Positions 1-6,334 are shown, counted from the stretch's first letter. The stretch: DNA of 7,881 nt from Nitrososphaerota archaeon (GCA_021157985.1 JAGGVM010000041.1:1-7881); one strand, 5' to 3'. Program-made: numbers and translations. Notes: generated from the sequence alone by a model not told the origin.

Positions 1-1487
1 CGGAGAGCGGCTTAGGAGCATCCGGGATACCGCATATAGGGAGCATGGCCGACGCCGTCCGAGCCTATGGAGTCACCCTAGCGCTCAGGGAGCTTGGATA
101 CGAGTCAGAGTGCATAGCCTTCACCGATGATATGGATGGATTGAGGAAGGTTCCAGCGGGGATGCCTAAGTGGCTGGAGGATTACTTGCTGATGCCCGTC
201 TCCTCGATTCCAGATCCCTACGGATGCCATGAATCATTCGCGGATCACATGAGCGGAATGCTGAAGGACGCCTTAGAGGAGGCCGGAGTCGAGTGCAAAT
301 ACGTGTCGGGTAGAGAGGTCTATAAGTCTGGCATTCTCGCGGATCAAATTCACAAAATACTCCTGAACGCTCAGAGAATTGGGGAAAAAATAGAAGAGCT
401 AACTGGCCAGAGCAAGTTCAAGAAAGTCCTCCCATACTTTCCCGTATGCAAGAAATGCGGCAGAATATACACCACCCAAGCCTATGAATACGATCCCGAG
501 CGCAGGGTCGTGAAGTATAGATGCGTCGGAGCAGAGATAGGTGGAAGAGCTCACGAGGGATGCGATTACGAGGGTGAAGCGGATATAACGAAGGATGATG
601 GAAAGCTCGCCTGGAAAGTGGAGTTCGCGGCTAGGTGGGCCGCCCTCGACGTGAGGTTCGAGGCATATGGAAAGGATATAGCCGACTCGGTTAAGGTGAA
701 TGACTGGGTCGCCAAGAACGTTCTCGGATTCGAGCCCCCCATGCATACGAGATACGAGATGTTCCTCGACGCCTCCGGGAAGAAGATCTCTAAATCGCTT
801 GGAAACGTCTTCACCCCTCAGCTCTGGTACAGATACGGGACGCCGCAGAGCCTGCTTCTCCTCCTCTACAAGCGCGCAACCGGGACGAGGATCCTAACCC
901 TCCAGACGATCCCCAAGCTCATGGACGAGCTCGACTACCTCGAAGACGTCTACTTCGACAGGGTGAAGATATCCAGCGAGCTAGAGCGAGCGAAGCTGAA
1001 GGGGCTCTACCTCTACTCCCACCTCCTAAAGCCTCCTCAGAAACCGTCTCCACACATACCTTACACGCTCATAGTCGAGCTAGCGATGGCGGCGCCCGAA
1101 GACAAGAAGCTGGAGTTCGTGGTCAGCAGGCTGAAGAAATACGGGTACCAGCTCGACGAGAGGGCTGAGAGAAAGGTGAGACTCGCGATAAACTACGCCA
1201 GCGATTTAGGGAGAGTCGAGAAGGAGAGAGTGGAGCTATCGGAAGCTGAGAGAAAAGCCATATCCCAGCTGATCGAGCGAATCAAAGCAGCCGCGAGCTC
1301 TGACGAGATCCAGGGAGCTATCTTCGAAGCCGCGAGAAGCAACGGACTAAGCCCGAGGGAGTTCTTCAAGAAGCTTTACATGGTCTTCCTCGGCAGGGAT
1401 CGGGGGCCTAGGCTGGGACCTTATCTCTGGGATCTGGGGAAGGATCGGGCGATAACGGTCTTGGAGGAATGTATTGGACGGCGTTGA
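1..1487 (+). CDS. lysS: Class I lysyl-tRNA synthetase, 5'-truncated by window edge
   Basis: Charges tRNA-Lys with lysine in the cytoplasm, using the class I (Rossmann-fold) form of the enzyme found in many archaea. The reading frame is open from base 3 and continues upstream, so the ATG at 45 is internal: just before it the frame encodes SGIPHIGS, the HIGH-type ATP-binding motif (HIGS at 33-44). The second class I signature, KISKS within ASGKKISKSLGN, is at 783-797. Between them lies a four-cysteine insertion (C135, C138, C160, C173 counted from the Met at 45), the zinc-binding insert typical of this family. The C-terminal half is helical and Arg/Lys/Glu-rich, as expected for the anticodon-binding domain. 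About 494 residues are visible; family members are roughly 500 to 540, so only some tens of residues are missing. It stops at TGA 1485-1487. Its own promoter is outside the window. Identification is very secure from the two signature motifs together. Confidence 0.96.
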   Translation, partial: ESGLGASGIPHIGSMADAVRAYGVTLALRELGYESECIAFTDDMDGLRKVPAGMPKWLEDYLLMPVSSIPDPYGCHESFADHMSGMLKDALEEAGVECKYVSGREVYKSGILADQIHKILLNAQRIGEKIEELTGQSKFKKVLPYFPVCKKCGRIYTTQAYEYDPERRVVKYRCVGAEIGGRAHEGCDYEGEADITKDDGKLAWKVEFAARWAALDVRFEAYGKDIADSVKVNDWVAKNVLGFEPPMHTRYEMFLDASGKKISKSLGNVFTPQLWYRYGTPQSLLLLLYKRATGTRILTLQTIPKLMDELDYLEDVYFDRVKISSELERAKLKGLYLYSHLLKPPQKPSPHIPYTLIVELAMAAPEDKKLEFVVSRLKKYGYQLDERAERKVRLAINYASDLGRVEKERVELSEAERKAISQLIERIKAAASSDEIQGAIFEAARSNGLSPREFFKKLYMVFLGRDRGPRLGPYLWDLGKDRAITVLEECIGRR

Positions 1488-1497
1488 TTTGAAAATG

Positions 1498-1505
1498 CTT
1501 ATATA
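1498..1505 (+). promoter_or_regulatory. TATA box for the SSB gene
   Basis: CTTATATA lies in the 61-base gap after lysS, preceded by an A-rich GAAAA stretch that could serve as the TFB recognition element. At the usual 25 to 27 bases from TATA centre to start site, transcription would begin near 1527-1530, giving a leader of about 20 bases. The same eight-base core recurs at 2027-2034. The start site is inferred. Confidence 0.65.
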
Positions 1506-1533
1506 GAGAGTGAAGTGAATTAAGCTGTCAAAT

Positions 1534-1538
1534 AGGAG
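1534..1538 (+). promoter_or_regulatory. Shine-Dalgarno site for the SSB gene
   Basis: AGGAG ends 10 bases before the ATG at 1549 and lies inside the short leader predicted from the TATA box. It supports that ATG as the start and indicates leadered translation, unlike the nearly leaderless genes elsewhere in the window. Confidence 0.5.
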
Positions 1539-1548
1539 TCGTAAGGGA

Positions 1549-1956
1549 ATGAGTGAGTTAGTTAAGATAGGTCAGTTAACCCCCCGTTCGAGAAACGTGA
1601 ATTTGGTTGCCAAGGTTGTGAGCAAGTCGCCTGAAAGAGTTGTCGCATCTCAATATGACCAGAAAGAGCATAGGCTGAGCGAGGTCTTGATCGCCGACGA
1701 AACCGGAGCCATAAACCTCGTCCTATGGGATGAGAAGATAGACCAAGTCGAGGAAGGAAACACGATAAAGGTCGTGAACGGATACATCAAGCTCTTCAGA
1801 GGGAAGATGCAGCTGAACCTCGGAAGATACGGAAACCTCGAAGAAGCCGAGGAAACGATTGAGGAGGTAAACTTGGAGAACAACCTCTCCGAGACCCCTC
1901 AAACCTTCGGGGGATTTGGGAGAAGACCGCAGAGACGCTTCAGATCAAGGCGGTAA
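1549..1956 (+). CDS. ssb: Single-stranded DNA-binding protein, single OB fold (Sulfolobus SSB type)
   Basis: Binds and protects single-stranded DNA in replication, recombination and repair. The 135 residues comprise one OB fold (about 5-100) and a flexible tail, the layout of Sulfolobus solfataricus SSB. The ISEAIVGDETG-like strand of that protein is matched here by LSEVLIADETG. Of the three DNA-stacking aromatics I recall for the Sulfolobus protein (W56, W75, F79), the aligned residues are W60, Y79 and F83, so one Trp is replaced by Tyr. The QLNLG motif after the aromatic loop is also kept. The tail has a Gly-rich patch and then RRPQRRFRSRR, with seven Arg in the last 11 residues; the acidic end of Sulfolobus SSB is absent. 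It has its own TATA box and Shine-Dalgarno. It sits 61 bases after lysS and is probably transcribed separately. The family call is secure; the consequence of the basic tail is inference. Confidence 0.9.
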   Translation: MSELVKIGQLTPRSRNVNLVAKVVSKSPERVVASQYDQKEHRLSEVLIADETGAINLVLWDEKIDQVEEGNTIKVVNGYIKLFRGKMQLNLGRYGNLEEAEETIEEVNLENNLSETPQTFGGFGRRPQRRFRSRR

Positions 1957-2011
1957 GAATTCTTCGCCGCGGAGGATCTCGGCGTAGTACGCGGATAGGG
2001 GTTTAAACGGC

Positions 2012-2017
2012 TTTTTT
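2012..2017 (+). terminator. Possible oligo-T terminator after the SSB gene
   Basis: A run of six T follows the GTTTAAAC palindrome (2001-2008), 56 bases after the SSB stop and just before the next TATA box. Archaeal RNA polymerase commonly terminates at such U-runs. A weak 5-bp inverted repeat (CGCCG at 1965-1969, CGGCG at 1980-1984) lies upstream. The assignment rests on the T-run and its position alone. Confidence 0.4.
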
Positions 2018-2026
2018 GAATAATCA

Positions 2027-2034
2027 CTTATATA
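2027..2034 (+). promoter_or_regulatory. TATA box for the coiled-coil protein gene
   Basis: CTTATATA, identical to the SSB core element, lies 31 bases before the TTG start at 2066. The predicted transcription start near 2056-2058 leaves a leader of about 10 bases or less, so the mRNA would be nearly leaderless. No Shine-Dalgarno is visible before the TTG, which fits this. Confidence 0.6.
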
Positions 2035-2046
2035 TTGCGTTCAATA

Positions 2047-2067
2047 AAAATCGGTTGAGCCGATTTT
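2047..2067. repeat. Perfect 8-bp inverted repeat at the promoter/start of the coiled-coil gene
   Basis: AAAATCGG (2047-2054) and CCGATTTT (2060-2067) are exact reverse complements separated by TTGAG. The element begins 13 bases after the TATA box, covers the predicted transcription start, and its right arm runs into the TTG start codon (2066-2068). As DNA it could be an operator for a dimeric regulator; as RNA only part would be transcribed if the start is near 2057. The repeat is seen directly; the regulatory role is inferred. Confidence 0.6.
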
Positions 2068-3625
2068 GAGCGACGATGATTTCGAGGTCGTGGCCGTCGA
2101 GACGCCGAAGATAGAGCTCGACATCCCCAGAGATAAGCTTTCAGCATTCATAAAGCTCGTGGAAGACCTCGGATGGGATAAGAGGAAGCTCAAGAGATAC
2201 ATCAGCACCGGGCTTAGGCTCAGAAAGCTCGAGAGAGAATACGGCAAAAGCTATGCGGCTCTGGCGAGGAATTATCAAAAGCTCTCAAGCGAGGAAGTGA
2301 AGCTCAAGTACTCGATCGAACAGCTGCTCGAGAAGCGTAAGAAAATCGAGGAAGACCTCCAACTGTACCTGGAGCAGCATAAGCTCACCCTAGACCTCGT
2401 CCAGCGAATAGCGGCCATCGCCGACGCGCTTAGAGAGCGAGGCCTAGACTTGGAGGATTTGGAGAAAACCTTGAACGTCGTCGAGAACCTGAAGAACCTG
2501 GGTTACAGCGCGGAGGAAGTCTTGAAGAAGCTCGAGTACCTGAGGAACCTGAACGAGGAGGCTGAAAAGCTCCGATCAAAGCTCGAGGAAGCCGAGAAAG
2601 CGGTCGAGGAGGCGGAGCGGAAGAAAGAGGAGATCTTAAACGAGATCAAAGAGATCTACGGCGTTTCCGGCGAACTATCCGAGCTCAGAGACGATATGAC
2701 CAGGATGCGGGAAGAAATGCAGAAGGCGGAAGAAGAATTAGAGGAGAAGCGGAGAAACCTAGAGGCCGTTAAATCCGAGATCGAGCAAACCCTCGGAGTT
2801 AAAGCAACGATCGAGGAGCTTCAGAACAAGATCCAGGAGCTACGCGGAGAGCTGGGGAAGCTGGAAGAGGAGAAAGAGAAGTTGACGAGCGAGGTCGCCG
2901 AGCTCTTAGAGGTCAAGGAGAACATCGACGACATAAGAGAGAAGATAGCCGAGAACCGTAGAAAACTAGAGGAAATAGAGAAGGAGATCTCGAACAGGGA
3001 AGCATACCTCGATATTCTCGAGGGAGAGATATCAGCGGCCTACACTGTTCTGAAGCTTTTCACGGATCCACATGGGATGGACGCGGAGGACCTGGAGGCT
3101 TTAGTCGATCATCTTCAGAAGATATTGAAGATCAAGCGGGGAGAGCTTCCAGCCCTGAAGCCCCTTGAACCCCATCTGCTTAACCGAGCGAGGGAAAACA
3201 TAATCTCCCTGATACTTCCCTACGTGAAAAACGAGTTCGTGCCTAAGAAGCTGTTCGATCAGCTCGAGAAAGAGGTCAGAAAGCTGAACGAAAAGAGGGA
3301 GGCATTAGAGGAAGAGCTCGCGTCTCTGAGGAGAGCCTTGGAATCGAGGGGAGCGCAGGCCGAGCGTGCGGGCGTCGTTGCAGGCCCGAGGATAACGGCG
3401 TATACGCGGGATGGAGAGCCTGTCGAGCTTAAGTCGCTTGGTCAGGGTAAGAGGGTTAAGATAAGGTGTCCAGCCTGTAAATCCGTTTCAATCGTATCCA
3501 TTCCGACTAAGGAGGAGCTCGAGGAAATCCGGTCGAAAGACTACGTCCTGAAGTTCACCTGCGGAGAGTGCGGAAAGGAGTTCGAGATCCCGATCGAGAT
3601 TCTCCTGAAATACGCGGAGGTTTAG
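2066..3625 (+). CDS. Coiled-coil protein with C-terminal zinc ribbon, function unknown
   Basis: I do not recognise this 519-residue protein as a named family. It is strongly charged (Glu/Lys/Arg) with long coiled coils at about 50-115, 155-325 and 400-430, a more globular helical stretch at about 325-400, and a zinc ribbon with C468-x2-C471 and C499-x2-C502. No Walker A or B, ABC signature or signal peptide is visible, so it is not an intact SMC/Rad50 ATPase. Internal repeats are present: [NS]E[IV]-x(5)-V starts at residues 192, 237 and 275 (spacings 45 and 38, differing by one heptad), and paired 17-residue helical motifs occupy 126-142 and 146-162, with a related one at 36. The TTG at 2066 is chosen because an in-frame stop lies at 2045-2047 and no ATG occurs until far into the coil; GTG at 2159 is the only reasonable alternative. 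It has its own TATA box and an inverted repeat at the start, and is followed after 7 bases by a winged-helix gene. A role in chromosome organisation or recombination is only inference from neighbours. Confidence 0.88.
   Translation: MSDDDFEVVAVETPKIELDIPRDKLSAFIKLVEDLGWDKRKLKRYISTGLRLRKLEREYGKSYAALARNYQKLSSEEVKLKYSIEQLLEKRKKIEEDLQLYLEQHKLTLDLVQRIAAIADALRERGLDLEDLEKTLNVVENLKNLGYSAEEVLKKLEYLRNLNEEAEKLRSKLEEAEKAVEEAERKKEEILNEIKEIYGVSGELSELRDDMTRMREEMQKAEEELEEKRRNLEAVKSEIEQTLGVKATIEELQNKIQELRGELGKLEEEKEKLTSEVAELLEVKENIDDIREKIAENRRKLEEIEKEISNREAYLDILEGEISAAYTVLKLFTDPHGMDAEDLEALVDHLQKILKIKRGELPALKPLEPHLLNRARENIISLILPYVKNEFVPKKLFDQLEKEVRKLNEKREALEEELASLRRALESRGAQAERAGVVAGPRITAYTRDGEPVELKSLGQGKRVKIRCPACKSVSIVSIPTKEELEEIRSKDYVLKFTCGECGKEFEIPIEILLKYAEV
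3616..3620 (+). promoter_or_regulatory. Shine-Dalgarno site for the winged-helix gene
   Basis: GGAGG lies within the last codons of the upstream coiled-coil gene and 12 bases before the ATG at 3633. With the 7-base intergenic gap and no room for a promoter, it supports translation of both genes from one message. Confidence 0.5.
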
Positions 3626-3632
3626 ATACTCT

Positions 3633-4028
3633 ATGGAGAAGCGGGGAATTAATCCCATAGTCAGGCTGCTCGCCTGGCGCATTAGGAAGCTCGATGAAAA
3701 AGACGTTGAAATGGTTTTAGCCGCCGTCGCCTCGATAGAGGACGAAGTCTTCACCTTGACGGATGTTATCAAGCGCTTGCCCGACGAGATAAAGGTCGAT
3801 AGAAACAGGCGGAGACGCGTGGGAAACCTCCTCCAATCATTAGCCGCAATAGGTTATCTCTCGAAGCCCAGCGAACGTAAGTGGGTTAAGAACGCGCCCA
3901 CCCTGAGCCACTACCTCTCCCAATACCTCTTAGACCTATCCTCTATCGAGAAGATTCCTCCTCGTCCTCCCGGTCCTGGGAAGATAATTGGACGCCGCCA
4001 GAAGCTCCAGAAGACCTCTTCACGATGA
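3633..4028 (+). CDS. Small winged-helix-like protein, putative DNA-binding
   Basis: A 131-residue basic protein that I cannot assign to a named family. Residues about 24-86 fit a winged helix: a first helix (DVEMVLAAVASIED), FTLTDVIKRLPDEI as the second helix and turn, an Arg-rich candidate recognition helix at about 57-73 (DRNRRRRVGNLLQSLAAIG), then YLSKPSERKWVK as the wing. A helical segment (LSHYLSQYLLDL) follows, then a Pro/Gly- and Lys/Arg-rich tail. There are no cysteines or membrane segments. It starts 7 bases after the coiled-coil gene and is almost certainly co-transcribed with it. Its last 86 bases overlap the 3' end of hjc on the other strand, so residues from about 104 on are encoded opposite the Hjc tail. 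The fold is predicted by eye. It could regulate its own operon, perhaps through the inverted repeat at 2047-2067, or be a structural partner of the coiled-coil protein. Confidence 0.78.
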   Translation: MEKRGINPIVRLLAWRIRKLDEKDVEMVLAAVASIEDEVFTLTDVIKRLPDEIKVDRNRRRRVGNLLQSLAAIGYLSKPSERKWVKNAPTLSHYLSQYLLDLSSIEKIPPRPPGPGKIIGRRQKLQKTSSR

Positions 4029-4422
4029 TCGAGCCCTCCCAGTCCATGGGAATCTCGACGAACCTCCACTCTTTTCCGAGAAAGCGGGCGGCGAGAATCG
4101 GCTTGGGCCTTATCTCCGCCCCGCAGTGCGGGCACCTGATCACGAAAGAGTTGCAGAAATCTAGGAGCCTCTTCACCTGAGCCGCGTTCAAGACCACGTA
4201 CGGCTTGTTACTCGACTTCACTTCTATCGCCAATAACTCTCCCGAGTCGACGGCGATTATATCGGGCTTTGGAATCTTCCCGGATCCGCTTCCAGGAGTC
4301 CTGATAGCATAGGTTCCGGGCTCGCCCTTTGAGTTGAACTTCCTTATCAGATAGTATTCTCCCTCGTAGCCGATTCTCGCCTTATACCGCGGAGAAGACG
4401 GGTTCTTAGGCTTCTTAGGCAT
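3943..4422 (-). CDS. hjc: Holliday junction resolvase Hjc with cysteine-bearing insert
   Basis: Cuts four-way DNA junctions symmetrically during homologous recombination and fork repair, acting as a dimer in the cytoplasm. The PD-(D/E)xK nuclease signature is complete: E22 in GYEGEYYLIRKF (matching the N-terminal catalytic Glu of Hjc), D54 in KPDIIAV, and E67-x-K69 in LLAIEVKS. The D-to-E spacing of 13 is the same as in Pyrococcus and Sulfolobus Hjc. The loop GSGSGK before KPD is also typical. Two oddities stand out. An extra loop of about 10 residues at 95-106 contains C97-x2-C100, with C90 nearby, placed before the conserved PILAARFLGKEWRFVEI strand. A Ser/Gly/acidic tail (about 125-159) extends beyond the core. 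Start ATG at 4420-4422; an AT-rich element about 29 bases upstream implies leaderless transcription. The tail overlaps the convergent winged-helix gene by 86 bases. The call is very secure. Confidence 0.95.
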   Translation of the reverse strand: MPKKPKNPSSPRYKARIGYEGEYYLIRKFNSKGEPGTYAIRTPGSGSGKIPKPDIIAVDSGELLAIEVKSSNKPYVVLNAAQVKRLLDFCNSFVIRCPHCGAEIRPKPILAARFLGKEWRFVEIPMDWEGSIIVKRSSGASGGVQLSSQDREDEEESSR

Positions 4423-4446
4423 CTCGCTAAACTTCGAACCAGATGG

Positions 4447-4455
4447 TTATTATTT
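4447..4455 (-). promoter_or_regulatory. Possible TATA box for hjc
   Basis: On the minus strand this reads AAATAATAA, centred 29 bases before the hjc ATG, placing the transcription start at or within a few bases of the start codon. No Shine-Dalgarno of any strength precedes the ATG, which fits a leaderless message. It is a weak TATA match, and the 57-base gap would also allow readthrough from the upstream oxidoreductase gene. Confidence 0.4.
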
Positions 4456-4479
4456 GTTCTCCGATGAAAAAGTGGGGTG

Positions 4480-6309
4480 CTATACGTAAAGCTTCTCAGC
4501 GGCTTCTTCTAAGCTGAGCGAGATGAGCTTCTCCTTAGTCGGGATCCCTCGTTCGTCCCATCCCCTGAGCCTGTAATAGGTCTTGAGAAGCTCGATGAAT
4601 TTTTCTCGATCGACTTTCATGCCCTTGGTCGATCCCTCGGGAACCGGGTCCTCGAAGTCTCTCTCAGGAAGTATGTCATCCTCGATTCCTAGCTTCTTCC
4701 TGATCACCGCTATTACCCTAGTTAGGTTCCAGACGCGCTCCGAGCAGGTTAGCAGTTCGTTTAGGCTCCGCTCCTCTCCCGTGACCGCTGAGTAAGCTTC
4801 CGCGTATAGCTTTGGATCGACCCCGAGCTCGACCCAAGGAAGTCTGCAGACGCCGAGCATGTCGAAGAGCGGGCGCATATGCTGGAGGTAAATGACCCTC
4901 TCGGCTTTTTCCTGTCCGTAGCTCGTTCTGCTGGTTTGCACGTCGTAGGTTATTGCCCAAGACCTATTGTGGTGAGCGCCTATATCGCATGTGGCGTAAC
5001 TGAGGGCCATGGCGGGCGCGGCTCGGTGATCGTAGGCGCTTATCTCCAATCCCTTAACCTGCATCGCGAACTTCTCCGAATTATTTTTCACGTATTTAGC
5101 GACGGCCTTCACTCCGAGCGCCATAAGGGAGCCGAATCCCTTTCTCTTCGCTATCATCTCGATCAACCTGTAAACAGCCTCCGAGTCTCCCCAAGAAGCC
5201 TTGAACCCTACGTCCGATTCCTTGAGCAGCCCTCGCTGGAAGCACTCCATGACGAACGCTATCACGGATCCCGTTGAGATGGTGTCGAGCCCGTAGTAGT
5301 CGCAGAGGTAATTGGCTTTAGCAACTTCTTTTAAGCTCTTTAAGCCGAGGTTCGATCCGAGCATCGCGGTGTTCTCGTAGTCAGCTGTCACGTAGTCGTT
5401 ATCGACCTTGAGAACGTGGCCGCAGGGGATTATGCAGTTCGCGCATGTCGAAACGTATGCTTGCGATTCGTAAACCTTCTTCCCGGAGATTTCTCCAGCT
5501 TCCTCGAAAGAGGTTTTCTGGAAATTATGGGTTGGAAGGGCTTCGACTTCGTTCGACCACTCAATCGTCATGTTCGTCCCGTACTTCATCCAGTACTCGT
5601 ACATGGGGCTGGACTTGACGTCTTTCACGAACCTCCTATTCACATCTCTGAGCCTCTCGGGATCAGCGACATCTACTTCCCCATTTCCCTTAGCAACTAT
5701 GGCCTTCAGTCTCTTGCTTCCCATCACGGCTCCCATGCCCGTTCTCCCCGCCTGCGAATGCCTCCTATTCTTCAGCCCCCAGTCCACGTTTATCGAGGCG
5801 AAGCTCACCAACTTCTCGCCGGCTATCCCTATCGAGGCTATCGAGCAGTCTTCATACTTCGTTCTCAGCTTTTCGTCGGCTTCCTTCGAGCTCAACCCCC
5901 ACAGGTTTAGATCCGTGTTTATCTCGACTTCTCCGTCTTGGATCAGGATATAGCTCGGTTCCCTGGCCCTGCCCCTGATTATCAAGGCATCGAACCCGGC
6001 TTTCCTCATCATGTATCCGAAGAAGCCGCCTACGCTGCTGTCGCCGTAGATGTTGGTCTGAGGACTTATTGAGGCGAAGGAGGTCTTCGTTCCGCTGAGG
6101 AATCCTGTTGCGGCGAGCGGGCCGGTCGCCACGACTAAGACGTTCGATGGATGGGTTGGATGAATTATTTTGTCAAGGTTCTTGAAGATGAAGTAGGCGG
6201 CCCAGCCTCTCCCGCCTATGAAGTTTCTTATGAGCTGTTCATCGGGCTCAAAGATTTCCACGCGGTCCGTGGATAAGTCGATGTCAGCTATTTTCCCGTA
6301 TCCGTGCAT
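4480..6309 (-). CDS. Aldehyde:ferredoxin oxidoreductase family protein (tungsten-pterin, 4Fe-4S)
   Basis: Oxidises an aldehyde to a carboxylic acid in the cytoplasm and passes electrons to ferredoxin, using a tungsten (or molybdenum) bis-pterin and one 4Fe-4S cluster. From the ATG the protein has 609 residues, usual for the family. The cluster ligands are complete: C289-x2-C292-x3-C296 (CANCIIPC) and C488. Both pterin-binding D-x2-G-L-[CD] motifs are present, DYYGLD at 337 and DMLGVC at 483, the second with Val for Leu. The N-terminal domain carries IGGRGWAAYF and RTGMGAVMGSKRLKAI, as in other members. Substrate cannot be read from sequence; AOR, FOR, GAPOR or a WOR-type paralogue remain possible. 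No ferredoxin, MoaD-like or tungstate transport gene lies beside it. I prefer ATG 6307-6309 over the adjacent TTG at 6310-6312; both give the same product plus or minus one residue. An AT-rich promoter element lies about 32 bases upstream, suggesting its own, nearly leaderless transcript. Family secure, subfamily unknown. Confidence 0.94.
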   Translation of the reverse strand: MHGYGKIADIDLSTDRVEIFEPDEQLIRNFIGGRGWAAYFIFKNLDKIIHPTHPSNVLVVATGPLAATGFLSGTKTSFASISPQTNIYGDSSVGGFFGYMMRKAGFDALIIRGRAREPSYILIQDGEVEINTDLNLWGLSSKEADEKLRTKYEDCSIASIGIAGEKLVSFASINVDWGLKNRRHSQAGRTGMGAVMGSKRLKAIVAKGNGEVDVADPERLRDVNRRFVKDVKSSPMYEYWMKYGTNMTIEWSNEVEALPTHNFQKTSFEEAGEISGKKVYESQAYVSTCANCIIPCGHVLKVDNDYVTADYENTAMLGSNLGLKSLKEVAKANYLCDYYGLDTISTGSVIAFVMECFQRGLLKESDVGFKASWGDSEAVYRLIEMIAKRKGFGSLMALGVKAVAKYVKNNSEKFAMQVKGLEISAYDHRAAPAMALSYATCDIGAHHNRSWAITYDVQTSRTSYGQEKAERVIYLQHMRPLFDMLGVCRLPWVELGVDPKLYAEAYSAVTGEERSLNELLTCSERVWNLTRVIAVIRKKLGIEDDILPERDFEDPVPEGSTKGMKVDREKFIELLKTYYRLRGWDERGIPTKEKLISLSLEEAAEKLYV

Positions 6310-6334
6310 CAAGTTAGATGATGCTATTCAATCG

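Noticed and set aside
45..47. ATG at 45 as the start of lysS
   Set aside because: The frame is open upstream and the HIGH-like motif HIGS lies immediately before it, so the true start is outside the window.
399..897. Frames of 65 to 115 codons overlapping lysS on both strands
   Set aside because: lysS has HIGH, zinc and KISKS motifs in a single uninterrupted frame; the others are shadows.
1965..1984. CGCCG / CGGCG inverted repeat after the SSB stop
   Set aside because: Only five base pairs with a 10-base loop in GC-rich sequence; could easily be chance.
2047..2067. Inverted repeat as an intrinsic terminator for the SSB gene
   Set aside because: It lies downstream of a good TATA box and abuts the next start codon, and the earlier T6 run is a better terminator candidate.
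2066..3625. Coiled-coil protein as an SMC or Rad50 ATPase
   Set aside because: No Walker A, Walker B or signature motif at either end; the zinc cysteines are at the C-terminus, not in a central hook.
3911..4135. 74-codon minus-strand frame overlapping the end of hjc
   Set aside because: Hjc in the other frame carries conserved nuclease residues; this one has none.
4879..5910. Open frames of 132, 164 and 127 codons on the plus strand (4879-5277, 5416-5910, 5570-5953)
   Set aside because: They lie wholly antisense to the oxidoreductase gene, whose motifs are complete; their translations are Ser/Pro/Arg-rich with no recognisable domain or promoter.
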